Both the position numbers and the translations under genes were made by a program. Source: Neorhizobium galegae (lineage in GTDB: Bacteria; Pseudomonadota; Alphaproteobacteria; Rhizobiales; Rhizobiaceae). From it: 64,000 nt of DNA. Where the stretch lies: the NCBI RefSeq assembly GCF_017877135.1, contig NZ_JAGIPH010000005.1, positions 353,377 to 417,376 on the forward strand, read 5' to 3'. The notes below the pieces were generated by a model that worked only from the letters and a program-made list of their open reading frames with translations, did not search any database and had not been told where the DNA came from. Every line of letters begins with the position of its first letter. The first letter of the stretch is position 1. Shown piece after piece: positions 52,981 through 61,702 of this stretch.

Positions 52981-53958
52981 ATGTACGTGTTTTTTTCCAT
53001 TGCGCAGCAGAATATTCTGTCTGCGCCGATCCTCTTCTTCGTGCTGGGTTTTGCCGCAACCCTTGCCGGCGGTCATCTGAGCCTGCCGGATGCGGTGTCG
53101 CGCATGCTGGCGCTCTATCTGATGCTGGCCATCGGCTTCAAGGGCGGTGCTGCGCTGACCGAAACGACCGCGCATGGGGAATTTGCCGTGCTTCTTGTCG
53201 CCGGCATTGCGCTTTCGGCACTGACGCCGCTTCTCGGCTATGGCCTGCTTGGCCGCATTAGCGCTTTGCCGCCGATAGAACGGGCAGCCGTGGCGGCCCA
53301 TTACGGTTCGATTTCCGTCGTCACCTTTGCAGCCGCCACTGACGCGCTGACACGGCTTGGCATCACCTCTGATGGTTTCATGGTCGCCGTTGCCGCGGCC
53401 ATGGAAACGCCGGCGATCTTCTGCGCCCTGCTGCTGATCTTCCGGCGCAACCCGCCAGATGCAGGGGAGGTGACCCACCGGAAATCGGCGCTCGTCGAGG
53501 TGTTTCTCAATGTCACCATCGTCATCCTCCTGGGCTCCTTCCTGATCGGCTTTCTGACCGGCAAGCGGGGCATGACGGAAATGTCCGGCTTCATCGTCGA
53601 TCCGTATCGGGGCGCGCTCTGCCTGTTCCTGCTCGATCTCGGCACCAAGGCCGCCGCCGGCCTGCGCAAGAGCTGGCACGACATGAAGCCGCCGCTGCTG
53701 CTCTTTGCCCTTGCCATGCCGCTTGCAGGCGCCTTGCTTGCAGCAGCCATTGGCTGGATTGGGGGCGCTTCCCCCGGCAACACGGCGCTGCTGATCACCC
53801 TTGCAGCCAGCTCTTCCTATATCGCCGCCCCTGCCGCCATGCGCATTGCAGCGCCGGAGGCACGCCCGGCAATCTATCTCGGCCTCTCGCTCGGCATCAC
53901 CTTTCCGTTCAACCTGATCATCGGGCTGCCGATCTACTTTTCCATCGCCGGGGTCTGA
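52981..53958 (+). CDS. SbtA-type sodium-dependent bicarbonate transporter family protein
   Basis: The 325-residue protein has about ten hydrophobic helices in two halves and matches the SbtA/DUF897 family (PF05982): NILSAPILFFVLGFAATLAG, ALYLMLAIGFKGGAAL, AAVAAHYGSISVVTFAAAT, and in the second half ASSSYIAAPAAMRIAAPEAR and LGLSLGITFPFNLIIGLPIY. In cyanobacteria SbtA imports bicarbonate with sodium. No SbtB partner or carboxysome genes are seen. In a heterotroph the likely use is bicarbonate supply for carboxylases, but the substrate is not proven. Confidence 0.86.
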   Translation: MYVFFSIAQQNILSAPILFFVLGFAATLAGGHLSLPDAVSRMLALYLMLAIGFKGGAALTETTAHGEFAVLLVAGIALSALTPLLGYGLLGRISALPPIERAAVAAHYGSISVVTFAAATDALTRLGITSDGFMVAVAAAMETPAIFCALLLIFRRNPPDAGEVTHRKSALVEVFLNVTIVILLGSFLIGFLTGKRGMTEMSGFIVDPYRGALCLFLLDLGTKAAAGLRKSWHDMKPPLLLFALAMPLAGALLAAAIGWIGGASPGNTALLITLAASSSYIAAPAAMRIAAPEARPAIYLGLSLGITFPFNLIIGLPIYFSIAGV

Positions 53959-53969
53959 TCAAGGATGCG

Positions 53970-54002
53970 GAAGGGCCGCCCGCAACACCGGCGGCCCTTC
54001 TC
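53970..54002. terminator. Terminator between sbtA and the beta-glucosidase gene
   Basis: AAGGGCCGCC (53971-53980) and GGCGGCCCTT (53990-53999) form a 10-base perfect stem followed by CTCG. It lies at the convergent junction and may serve both genes; the T-run is weak on the + strand. Confidence 0.7.
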
Positions 54003-54015
54003 GTGATGAGGATGT

Positions 54016-56487
54016 CTAAATCGACCGATCGTCGACAGCCCCGGTCCAGGACTGCGGCAGATCAATCGTGATCCGGGAACGGATATCGCCGGCATGGGCC
54101 GCGATAAGAAGATCATAGCGCCCGGGTTCTGCGTAAAAGGCTTTCCGCTCCACATCGAAATAGCTGAGGTCACGCGGAAAAATGGTGAGCCGCGCGGTTC
54201 CGGTCTCTCCCGGCTCCAGCGTCAGCTTGGCAAAGGCGCGCAATTCCTTATGCGGTCTTGGAAGGGTGGGGTCGGCCGGAGAAACGTAAAGCTGCACCAC
54301 GTCCGACCCCCGGGTCGAACCGATATTCCTGAGCTCCACCGTCACGGTGACACCGTCGCTGCCCATCTCCTGCGCTGAAGCCACAGCATCTGCCCAGGCA
54401 AAGCGGGTATAGCCAAGGCCGAAGCCGAAGGGGAAAAGCGGCGCGATGTCGTGGCTGTCGTGATGGCGGTAGCCGACGAACACGCCTTCCGCATAGCGCA
54501 CGTGGCCATCCCTGCCGGGATAGATGGCACTGTCACCGCGCATGGCGCAATTGTCTCCAAGGCTCCTCGGAAATGTCTGCGGCAGCCGCCCACCCGGCTC
54601 GACATCGCCGAACAGCATATCGGCCACCGCATTGCCCAGTTCCTGCCCCGGATACCAGACCTGCAGCACGCCGCGCACCTGCGAGAGCCACGGCATTTCC
54701 ACCGGTCCGCCGGTCTGCAGCACCACGACCGTGTTGGGGTTTGCGGCAGAAACACGCTCGATCAGTTCATCCTGCCGTCCAGGAAGGCGCATGTCCGGCA
54801 GATCGAGGCCTTCGGTATCCCATTCCCCGTCACGCCCGACAAACAGCACGGCGACATCGCAGGCCCGAGCCTGTTGTACCGCCTCCTCCAGCGCGGCGTC
54901 GCCCAGTGGCTTTTCCAGGCCAAAGCGGATAGCGGTGATGTTGATGCCTTCTTCCGCCGGCGGCGGCGAGAGATATTCGACGGTCAGGCGATAGGTCTTG
55001 CCAGCGTCGAGCGCGAAGGTCTTGCGCAGCTCACTGTTGGCGGTGCCAAAATAGTTCTCGCCGCGTTTCCAGCCGTCATAGCCATTCACCACCAGCTCGC
55101 CGTCGACGTAAAGCTTGGCCAGGCCCGCATTGGTCATGCCGAACACATGCTCGCCGCTTTCCTCGACGCTGAAATCGCCTGTGATGCGCACCGAAAAATC
55201 CTTGAGCGACAGCGTCGGATCCGGCAGATCGAACCAGAAGAATTCTCCCTTCTGCGCGGTTTCCGTCACCACCGGAGAGCCCTTGCAGCCCTTGCCGGCA
55301 AAATAGTCCACCGTGAGTTCGCCCGTCATGACGCTGGTCAGCCGGTTGTTGCGGCAGCCCACCGCGTGGCGGATGCAGTTGGCGTTGGACAGAGCGTTGC
55401 GAATTCCCTCAAGCGGGCTCACGATGTAATGCGCATTGATCTGCGCGCTGCCGCCGCCCATCACGCGCGCCGCCGCTGCATTGGGGCCGATGACGGCAAT
55501 GTGCTGCAGCGAGGCCTTCTGCAGCGGCAGGATGCCGTCATTTTTCAGAAGAACCGCGCCCTCCGCGCCAAGGCGACGGATCAGCGCGCGGTCTTGTGGC
55601 AGATCGAGCGCCTGCTCGGACAGATCGGGCGCCGTTTCGAATGCGCCGACGCGCTGCAGCAGTTGAAGAATGCGGCGGGCGGCCTGACGCACCGCTTCTG
55701 CCGAAACCGCGCCGTCGTTGACTGCCTGAACCAGTTTTTCGCCGCGATCCCGGCTTGGGCCGGGCATTTCGAGGTCCAGCCCGGCATTGACGGTCTCCGC
55801 CGTCGAATGCGAGCCGAACCAGTCGGACATGACGATGCCGTCAAATCCCCAATCCCGGCGCAGAACCTCGGTGAGCAGCCAGCCATGCTCGCTGGTATAG
55901 GTGCCGTTCAGCCGGTTATAGGAGGACATCACCGCCATGACGCCGGCCCGCTTCACCGCCTTTTCGAACGGCAGAAGGTAGATCTCGCGCAGCGACCGCT
56001 CGTCGATGTCGGAGGACATGGTCTGGCGTTCGATTTCCGATTCGTTGCCGACAAAATGCTTGATGGTCGCGGCAATGCCCTGGCTCTGCACACCCTGGAT
56101 ATAGGCGACCGCCAATTCGGCCGTCAGCAGAGGATCCTCCGAATAGCATTCGAAATTGCGCCCATTGAGACCGGAGCGATGAATATTGACGGTCGGTGCC
56201 AGAAGAACCGATGCCCCCTTGCTCTTGGCCTGGCCGGCAAGCGCGACCCCCATGCGTTCAACCAGTTCGGGGTTCCAGCTTGCGCCAAGGGCGATGGCGA
56301 CGGGAAAGCAGGCAGCCTTGACGCCGCCGACCAGGGAGCCCGCACCGCGGGCGCCATTGGGGCCGTCCGTCACCTTGATCTTCGGCACGCCGAGACGCTC
56401 CACCGGCACCGTCGTCCAGAAATCGGCACCGGACAGAAGCGAAACCTGTTCCTCCAGCGTCATGGCGTTCAGGATGTCATCGATCAT
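54016..56487 (-). CDS. GH3 beta-glucosidase with PA14 domain
   Basis: The 823-residue enzyme has a GH3 N-terminal domain (KVTDGPNGARG, APTVNIHRSGLNGRNFECYS, IKHFVGNESE) with the nucleophile Asp222 in GIVMSDWFGSH. Next are a GH3 C-terminal domain split by a PA14 insert (about residues 390-530, GEHVFGMTNAGLAKLYVDGE) and a fibronectin type III-like end (VTVELRNIGSTRGSDVVQLY). No signal peptide is seen, so it probably acts on imported or phosphate-free beta-glucosides in the cytoplasm. A TetR gene is divergent and may control it. The Agrobacterium cbg-1 beta-glucosidase has this architecture. Confidence 0.93.
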   Translation of the reverse strand: MIDDILNAMTLEEQVSLLSGADFWTTVPVERLGVPKIKVTDGPNGARGAGSLVGGVKAACFPVAIALGASWNPELVERMGVALAGQAKSKGASVLLAPTVNIHRSGLNGRNFECYSEDPLLTAELAVAYIQGVQSQGIAATIKHFVGNESEIERQTMSSDIDERSLREIYLLPFEKAVKRAGVMAVMSSYNRLNGTYTSEHGWLLTEVLRRDWGFDGIVMSDWFGSHSTAETVNAGLDLEMPGPSRDRGEKLVQAVNDGAVSAEAVRQAARRILQLLQRVGAFETAPDLSEQALDLPQDRALIRRLGAEGAVLLKNDGILPLQKASLQHIAVIGPNAAAARVMGGGSAQINAHYIVSPLEGIRNALSNANCIRHAVGCRNNRLTSVMTGELTVDYFAGKGCKGSPVVTETAQKGEFFWFDLPDPTLSLKDFSVRITGDFSVEESGEHVFGMTNAGLAKLYVDGELVVNGYDGWKRGENYFGTANSELRKTFALDAGKTYRLTVEYLSPPPAEEGINITAIRFGLEKPLGDAALEEAVQQARACDVAVLFVGRDGEWDTEGLDLPDMRLPGRQDELIERVSAANPNTVVVLQTGGPVEMPWLSQVRGVLQVWYPGQELGNAVADMLFGDVEPGGRLPQTFPRSLGDNCAMRGDSAIYPGRDGHVRYAEGVFVGYRHHDSHDIAPLFPFGFGLGYTRFAWADAVASAQEMGSDGVTVTVELRNIGSTRGSDVVQLYVSPADPTLPRPHKELRAFAKLTLEPGETGTARLTIFPRDLSYFDVERKAFYAEPGRYDLLIAAHAGDIRSRITIDLPQSWTGAVDDRSI

Positions 56488-56660
56488 GGTGTCCTCCGGG
56501 GTCTGGGAATGATGTGATCGTGTTCAGGCGCGGTGGCCACTTGGTGTGACGCCCGATCCGTGCAGGGTGGCGTGCAGGTCACGGCGGATTTGGCGCCCGC
56601 CGAGAACGGCGAAACCTGCTGCCGGCTCCTCGTCATGGTCCGCCCTCCCGACATTAAACC

Positions 56661-56676
56661 TACCGTTCAATCGGTA
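56661..56676. promoter_or_regulatory. TetR operator candidate
   Basis: TACCGTTCAATCGGTA has five-base perfect arms (TACCG/CGGTA) and lies between the divergent GH3 and TetR genes, in the middle of an AT-rich patch. This is typical of TetR-family operators and would allow control of both genes. The rest of the 314-base gap holds no gene. Confidence 0.65.
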
Positions 56677-56801
56677 ATAAAAAAACTTCCCGGAAGCAAT
56701 GGTTCGCAAGGCCGGCTTGAACTTTCGCGGACCATGGCCGGTTACGGTTGCCGTGGCTGCAATTCGGAATAAAAGAGCAGGCTATGGAGAAGGAGAACCA
56801 G

Positions 56802-57449
56802 ATGAAGGGCCGCAGCAATTCGCGCAACGAGGATCCGGCCGAAGCGTCTGCGTTAAGACGCCGCCGCTCGCCGAAGGGGGACGAGCGCCGCGAGCAGATT
56901 CTGCTTGCCGCCATGAAGCACTTTGCCGATGACGGCTACCAGAGCGCCTCGTTTGCCGCGATCGCGCAGGAGGTCGGGCTGTCCCTGCCGGGGCTTATTC
57001 ACTACTTCCCGTCCAAGGTCGATCTGCTCCTGGCCATCCTGGCGCGGCGCGACGCGGAAAGCGGCAAGGTTATCGGCCCTTCCAACCCGTCCTGGCGTGC
57101 CCTGCTGCAGGGGCTGGTGGATGTGGTGAAGGCCAATACGAAGTCGGCCGGCGTGGTGCGCACCTTCGCCATCCTGAACGCCGAAAGCCTGACACGCGAT
57201 CACCCTGCCGCGACCTGGTTTGCCGAGCGCGCCCGCGCGGTTTCCCGGATGGCGGCCCAATGCTTTGCAGAAGGCATCGCAAAGGGGGAGATCCGTCCTG
57301 AAGTGCGGCCGGACCAGCTGGCGGCAGAACTGATTTCCATGATGGACGGGCTGCAGATGTTGTGGCTGCGCGCCCCGGGCGAGATCGACATGGTGGCGAT
57401 CTTCACCAGCTATATCGACCGCCTGATCGCCGGCATCGAGATCCGCTGA
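56802..57449 (+). CDS. TetR-family regulator
   Basis: The 215-residue protein has an N-terminal TetR HTH (about residues 27-80: ERREQILLAAMKHFADDGYQ, FAAIAQEVGLSLPGLIHYFP, SKVDLLLAILARRD) and a helical C-terminal ligand domain. It is divergent from the GH3 beta-glucosidase and probably represses it, with a glucoside or breakdown product as inducer (inference). ATG 56802 has AGGAG six bases upstream; ATG 56784 in frame is a weaker alternative. Confidence 0.86.
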   Translation: MKGRSNSRNEDPAEASALRRRRSPKGDERREQILLAAMKHFADDGYQSASFAAIAQEVGLSLPGLIHYFPSKVDLLLAILARRDAESGKVIGPSNPSWRALLQGLVDVVKANTKSAGVVRTFAILNAESLTRDHPAATWFAERARAVSRMAAQCFAEGIAKGEIRPEVRPDQLAAELISMMDGLQMLWLRAPGEIDMVAIFTSYIDRLIAGIEIR

Positions 57450-57458
57450 TGCGCCTGG

Positions 57459-57560
57459 AGTATTTCGGTGCTTCATGGAAACACCGAAATACTCTAAGGC
57501 TTTGTTTTAACGCATTTCCGGACGGAAAGCCGTTTCACACTTTTCCCGGAAATGCTCTAG
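57459..57560. repeat. Rhizobial intergenic palindromic element
   Basis: Two palindromes stand next to each other: GAGTATTTCGGTG (57459-57471) with CACCGAAATACTC (57483-57495), and GCATTTCCGG (57513-57522) with CCGGAAATGC (57547-57556), with an inner CGG-AAAG-CCG. The GCATTTCCGGACGGAAA... part followed by CTCTAG resembles the intergenic mosaic elements (RIME-type) I know from Rhizobium and Agrobacterium. It fills the gap between the TetR and histidine-kinase genes and could also end both transcripts. Confidence 0.75.
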
Positions 57561-58537
57561 GCCCTCACCTTGCCGTGCCCCGGACGCGGCAGGTGCAGGA
57601 CGCAGCGCAGTCCCTCCGGATCAAAGTGAAGTTCGGCCGTGCCGCCGCCCGGCGCAAGCGCTGCCGTAATCAGCCGCGAACCGAACCCCTTGCGCGTCGG
57701 CGGCGAAACGGCAGGTCCACCCTCCTCACGCCAGACGATCTCGATCATGTCCGGCAGCAGTTCCCACTCCACCCGCACGATGCCCTGGCCGACAGAGAGG
57801 GCGCCATATTTGGCCGCGTTCGTCGCCAGTTCATGAATGACGAGCGCGAGACGCGGTGACGTTTCGACATCCAGCGCAAGCGACCCGCCCTTCAGGCGCA
57901 ACCGCTCCTGATCATAGGCCGACAACAGGATGCGCAAGAGCGTTTCCACGTCGTTCGGCATGGACTGGTGGCCGGACGACAAGCGATGTGCTTCAGACAT
58001 TGCCCGCAGGCGTCCTTCGAAGCGGGGCATGAATTCGCCAAGGTCACCGCTGGCGCGCGCCGTCATCTGCGCGATTGCCTGCACCAGCTGCATGATGTTG
58101 CCGACCCGATGGCGCATTTCGCGGGCCAGAACCTCCGCCTCGTTTTCCGCCTGTTCGAGTGCCGTCATCAGGCTCTGCATGGCATGCATGATCGCAACCG
58201 TCAGCGCACCGAAACTCGTGAACACGGTGGACGACAACAGGGCGCTGGCATAGCTCACCGGACGGACATAGACCCAGATGACGACGGCAAACACGAGGCC
58301 GCACAGCATCAATGTCGTGCCGCCCGCGCGCCCGCCCCAGGCGGTTGCCAGCACGATGAACGGAAAAAAGGTAATGAAAGGCGCACCCAGAAGGATCTGG
58401 TTCAGCGCCAGCCAAAGACCGACGGAAACTGCCGCACAGGCGAGCGCAACCAGTTGACCGACAAGAAATGACGGCCGCCTGCGCGGTACCAGATACATCC
58501 ACCAGGCGTCCCTCACCTGGATTTTATGCTCGCCCAT
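57557..58537 (-). CDS. Membrane sensor histidine kinase, HWE family
   Basis: The 326-residue protein has an N-terminal DUF4118-like membrane region with four helices (about residues 24-120), a linker with coiled coil, then the HWE kinase core: phospho-acceptor His143 in REMRHRVGNIMQLVQAIAQM, N-box with His235 and Asn240 in VIHELATNAAKYGAL, and the W-x-E in EIVWREEGG. KGFGSRLI matches the G2 box. No response regulator is next to it, so it is an orphan kinase; it could act in the general stress response as other HWE kinases do, but that is inference. Confidence 0.9.
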   Translation of the reverse strand: MGEHKIQVRDAWWMYLVPRRRPSFLVGQLVALACAAVSVGLWLALNQILLGAPFITFFPFIVLATAWGGRAGGTTLMLCGLVFAVVIWVYVRPVSYASALLSSTVFTSFGALTVAIMHAMQSLMTALEQAENEAEVLAREMRHRVGNIMQLVQAIAQMTARASGDLGEFMPRFEGRLRAMSEAHRLSSGHQSMPNDVETLLRILLSAYDQERLRLKGGSLALDVETSPRLALVIHELATNAAKYGALSVGQGIVRVEWELLPDMIEIVWREEGGPAVSPPTRKGFGSRLITAALAPGGGTAELHFDPEGLRCVLHLPRPGHGKVRA

Positions 58538-58663
58538 CCTCGACTCCGAACTGCATCAGAATATTCGAACTCACGCGAATTCATAGTCACGCCTTACGCA
58601 AAAACTCTATGCAAATTCGGTGACTTGAGGCTGACGCAAGGCCAGATTGCAGAGCGGAGACTA

Positions 58664-59035
58664 TCAGGCGCTCGGCGTGCGCCAGAAGGCGCCGGCAGCG
58701 AGGAGAAGCCAGCCGGCGATCATGCCTATGCCGCCGGCAGGCGCTGCCATGGGAAACAGGCCGGCATGGCCGAAATGGCGCATCACGAGATCCGTGGCGA
58801 AAAGAAGCGTGCCGAATGCAAGAACCAGCCCGGAGAGCGTGGCCGTGCGGATCTGGCCGTTTGCAAGATAAAGACCGAGCAGAACCGGCGCGTGGGCAAG
58901 ACACATGGTGGAGGCCGATCCGAGCAGATGCGCATCGCCGCCGTGGCTTGCCGCAGCGGCCAGAACCACGCCGCAAGCTCCCATGAAGCCTGAAAGCATC
59001 AGGATGAGCGGACGAAACTGTTCAAGCCCGTGCAT
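58664..59035 (-). CDS. DUF423 family membrane protein
   Basis: The 123-residue protein has four hydrophobic helices and the DUF423 (YgdD-like) pattern: LSGFMGACGVVLAAAASHG, LLGSASTMCLAHAPVLLGLY, SGLVLAFGTLLFATDLVMRH and APAGGIGMIAGWLLLAAGAF. Its function is unknown. ATG 59035 overlaps the stop of the truncated haemoglobin gene (TGATG), so the two are translated together; a TTG one codon upstream is a poorer start. Confidence 0.87.
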   Translation of the reverse strand: MHGLEQFRPLILMLSGFMGACGVVLAAAASHGGDAHLLGSASTMCLAHAPVLLGLYLANGQIRTATLSGLVLAFGTLLFATDLVMRHFGHAGLFPMAAPAGGIGMIAGWLLLAAGAFWRTPSA

Positions 59036-59433
59036 CAAGCCTGCTCCTCACGGTTTTGCATATGGTACGCAAGCCGCTCGATCGGCGGCCAGATGATCTC
59101 GCGCAATTTCGGATTGGTGACCGTGTCGGTAAGCGCGCGCGAAAAGCACAAAAGCCATTCGTCGCGTTCGGCGACACCGATCGCCGCGCCGAAGTGCCGC
59201 GATCGCAACCGCGGATGACCGTATTTTTCAATGTAGATCGGAGGGCCGCCAAGATAGCCGGTCAGATATTCGTAAAGCTTGTGCTCGCTGCCCGAAAGGT
59301 CGGCCGGGTGGATGGCGCGGCAATTGCGCGCCTCCGGCAATTCGTCCATCAGCTGATAGAACCGGCGCACCAGCGCCCGGATCGTCTGATCGCCGCCGAT
59401 CGCCTCGTAAAGGGTGATTGTTTCGCCACTCAT
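59035..59433 (-). CDS. Group II truncated haemoglobin
   Basis: The 132-residue protein shows the trHbII features: TLYEAIGGDQTIRALVRRFY, YLGGPPIYIEKYGHPRLRSR then the proximal haem ligand His80, and Trp93 (ERDEWLLCF) at the position typical of group II. These proteins bind O2 and NO and are linked to nitrosative or oxidative stress. It is translationally coupled to the DUF423 gene. Confidence 0.92.
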   Translation of the reverse strand: MSGETITLYEAIGGDQTIRALVRRFYQLMDELPEARNCRAIHPADLSGSEHKLYEYLTGYLGGPPIYIEKYGHPRLRSRHFGAAIGVAERDEWLLCFSRALTDTVTNPKLREIIWPPIERLAYHMQNREEQA

Positions 59434-59535
59434 GTGCCCGGTCCGTGTCGCCTGTCACAGGGGTGTTAGCCCTTCCCCTGCCACGCGGCAAGCAGGCAAG
59501 GCGCCGCAGCTGAAACGGGCTGTGGCTGTGCGGCC

Positions 59536-59718
59536 TTACTCGGAACCCGGATCGACATCCTGAGCGTCGGTCGCCGGAAGCGCACCGGTTCCCGGCGTCT
59601 TCTCGTGATTTTCCACCTTCGACCGTGCCTTGGGGCCAGCCGGCAGCGTTGCGCTATAGGCGCCGTCCGACTTGTTTTCGCCTTCAACCGACTTCTTGGC
59701 TTCGCGATTCTCGTCCAT
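59536..59718 (-). CDS. Small hypothetical protein
   Basis: The 60-residue charged protein starts at the third of three tandem ATGs (59724, 59721, 59718). AAGGAG is directly before the run, giving six-base spacing to the third. The sequence (MDENREAKKSVEGENKSDGA and a Pro/Ala-rich tail) has no domain I recognise and is probably disordered. A real gene is supported by the strong ribosome binding site and its place on the same strand as its neighbours; conservation was not tested. Confidence 0.5.
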   Translation of the reverse strand: MDENREAKKSVEGENKSDGAYSATLPAGPKARSKVENHEKTPGTGALPATDAQDVDPGSE

Positions 59719-59789
59719 CATCATCTCCTTGGTTTTCGGGGAGAAGAACGAGGCCTGCGCAAGATGGTTCCGTCCGACGGACCGGTCGG

Positions 59790-61685
59790 TCAGGTCTCGC
59801 CCCGATCCGTCGCTTCTTCCACGACGGTGTCTGGAATATCGTCGAACGAGGCGTAGTTCAGATTGTAGAGCCTGGAATAGAGCTTTCCGTTGCGCATCAG
59901 CTCTGCATGATTGCCGTTTTCCACCAGTTCGCCGTTCTGCAGCACGATGATGCGGTCCGCTTCCCGGATGGTGGCCAGCCGGTGCGCGATGACAAGCCCC
60001 GTGCGGCCTTTCAGCAGCTTGACGAGCGCCTTCTGGATCAACATTTCCGTATAACTGTCGATATTGGCGGTGGCCTCGTCCAGAACCAGGATCTTGGCAT
60101 CCGCCACCAGCGCCCGGGCAAAGCTGATCAACTGGCGCTGGCCGAGCGACAGGTTGCCGCCGCGCTGGCCCAGAATGCTGTCATAGCCTTCCGGCATACG
60201 CAGGATGAACTCGTGGGCTCCAACCGTCTGCGCTGCGGCGATCACCTCCTCGCGCGTGGCGTCGGTCTTGTGATAGCGGATATTGTCGAGAACCGAGCCG
60301 GTAAACAGGAACGGCTCCTGCAGCACCATGGCGATCTGGCGACCGAGCGAATCCTGCGTGAGGTCGCGCACATCATGGCCACCCACCAGCACGGCACCCT
60401 GCTGCACCTCATAGAAGCGGTGGATGAGCGACATGCAGCTCGATTTGCCCGAGCCCGTCGGCCCGACCAGGGCCACCGTCTCGCCGGGGTTCACTCGGAA
60501 GCTGACATGCTTCAGCACCGAATGTTTCGGGTTATAGCCAAAGACGACATCCCGGAATTCCACAGATCCATCCATGTCCGGCGGCAGCACCACCGCATCC
60601 GGCTTGTCCTTGATGTCGATGCGAACATCGAGAACATCGGTCAGGCGCTGTCCGGATGCCATGGCACGCTGCATGACCGAATATTGCAGTGTCAGCGACC
60701 GGATGGGATCGAAGAATCGCTGGATATAGAAGAGGAACGCCACCATCACGCCGACATCGAGCGCCTGGTTCAGCACCCGTGCGCCGCCGACCACGATGAC
60801 GAGCGCCATGGCGACACCGGTGAGCGTATCGACGATCGGCACCATGACCTGGGCAAAGCGGGCGGCCGTCAGATGCGTCCTGAGATTGGCGCTTGCCTTG
60901 TCATCAAACAGGTTGAAGTTGACCGACTGGCGATCCATGCCCTGCACGGCGCGCACGCCGTGAATGGCTTCGGCCAGCGCACCGCTTGCCACCGAATTCG
61001 TCTCATGCGCTGCCATGAAGGATTTTCGCGCCCGCGGCAGCCAGAAGATGCGCACGATGAACAGAACCGGAAGCGCCGACAGGGTCAGAAGGCCGAGCCC
61101 GAAATCGAGATAAAGCATCACGACGACAATGCCGATGAGGAGCGTGATGTCGCCGACCGACAGAACGGAGGTTTCCAGAAATTCCTGCATCGAATTGACG
61201 TCGCCCTGCAGGCGCGACATCAGGCGGCCGACTTCCGTCTTGTCCATGAAAGACAGCGAGACATATTGCAGATGGGAAAACATGGCGCGGCGGATATCGA
61301 AGAGCACGTCTTCGGCGACATTGCCAACCAGCGTTTCCTGCGCATAGCTTGCGACAAAATTGATGAGGATGGCTCCGGCAAAAGCCAGAATAGCGAAGAC
61401 GAGTGCTGCTTGGCCGGCACCCGGCTGCATGCCGTGGTCGATCGCGTAGCGGATGATCAAGGGGATGGCGAGCTGCATGGCGGTAAACACAAGGACCGCC
61501 ACCACCGCGAGCGCCACCTTGCCACGATAAGGCGCCACGAAGGCCCAGATGCGGGCAACGATGTTCTTGTCGAACACCTTGCCGAAAATTTCCTCCTCGA
61601 TGCGATGGGAACCCACCACGGCGCGGGGCGGCCGGCGGCCATCCTCGCGCACATCGGCCCGTTCGGTTTCCAGCTCTTCTGCCAT
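59790..61685 (-). CDS. ABC exporter half-transporter with canonical Walker B and degenerate signature
   Basis: The 631-residue type IV exporter half has six helices (about residues 40-340) and an NBD: Walker A VGPTGSGKSS, Q-loop IAMVLQEPFLFTGSV, signature NLSLGQRQLISFARAL and Walker B ILVLDEATANID, with the switch His in LVIAHRLATI. The signature reads LSLGQ in place of LSGGQ. It is paired with the gene at 61703-63556, 17 bases upstream on the same strand, as a heterodimer. The substrate is unknown. Confidence 0.92.
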   Translation of the reverse strand: MAEELETERADVREDGRRPPRAVVGSHRIEEEIFGKVFDKNIVARIWAFVAPYRGKVALAVVAVLVFTAMQLAIPLIIRYAIDHGMQPGAGQAALVFAILAFAGAILINFVASYAQETLVGNVAEDVLFDIRRAMFSHLQYVSLSFMDKTEVGRLMSRLQGDVNSMQEFLETSVLSVGDITLLIGIVVVMLYLDFGLGLLTLSALPVLFIVRIFWLPRARKSFMAAHETNSVASGALAEAIHGVRAVQGMDRQSVNFNLFDDKASANLRTHLTAARFAQVMVPIVDTLTGVAMALVIVVGGARVLNQALDVGVMVAFLFYIQRFFDPIRSLTLQYSVMQRAMASGQRLTDVLDVRIDIKDKPDAVVLPPDMDGSVEFRDVVFGYNPKHSVLKHVSFRVNPGETVALVGPTGSGKSSCMSLIHRFYEVQQGAVLVGGHDVRDLTQDSLGRQIAMVLQEPFLFTGSVLDNIRYHKTDATREEVIAAAQTVGAHEFILRMPEGYDSILGQRGGNLSLGQRQLISFARALVADAKILVLDEATANIDSYTEMLIQKALVKLLKGRTGLVIAHRLATIREADRIIVLQNGELVENGNHAELMRNGKLYSRLYNLNYASFDDIPDTVVEEATDRGET

Positions 61686-61702
61686 GTTGGTCTCCTCCCG
61701 CC

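Noticed and set aside
54451..56517. 688-codon open frame antisense to the beta-glucosidase
   Set aside because: Long antisense frames are common in GC-rich genomes. GH3 motifs on the minus strand are complete, and the + strand translation shows no domain.
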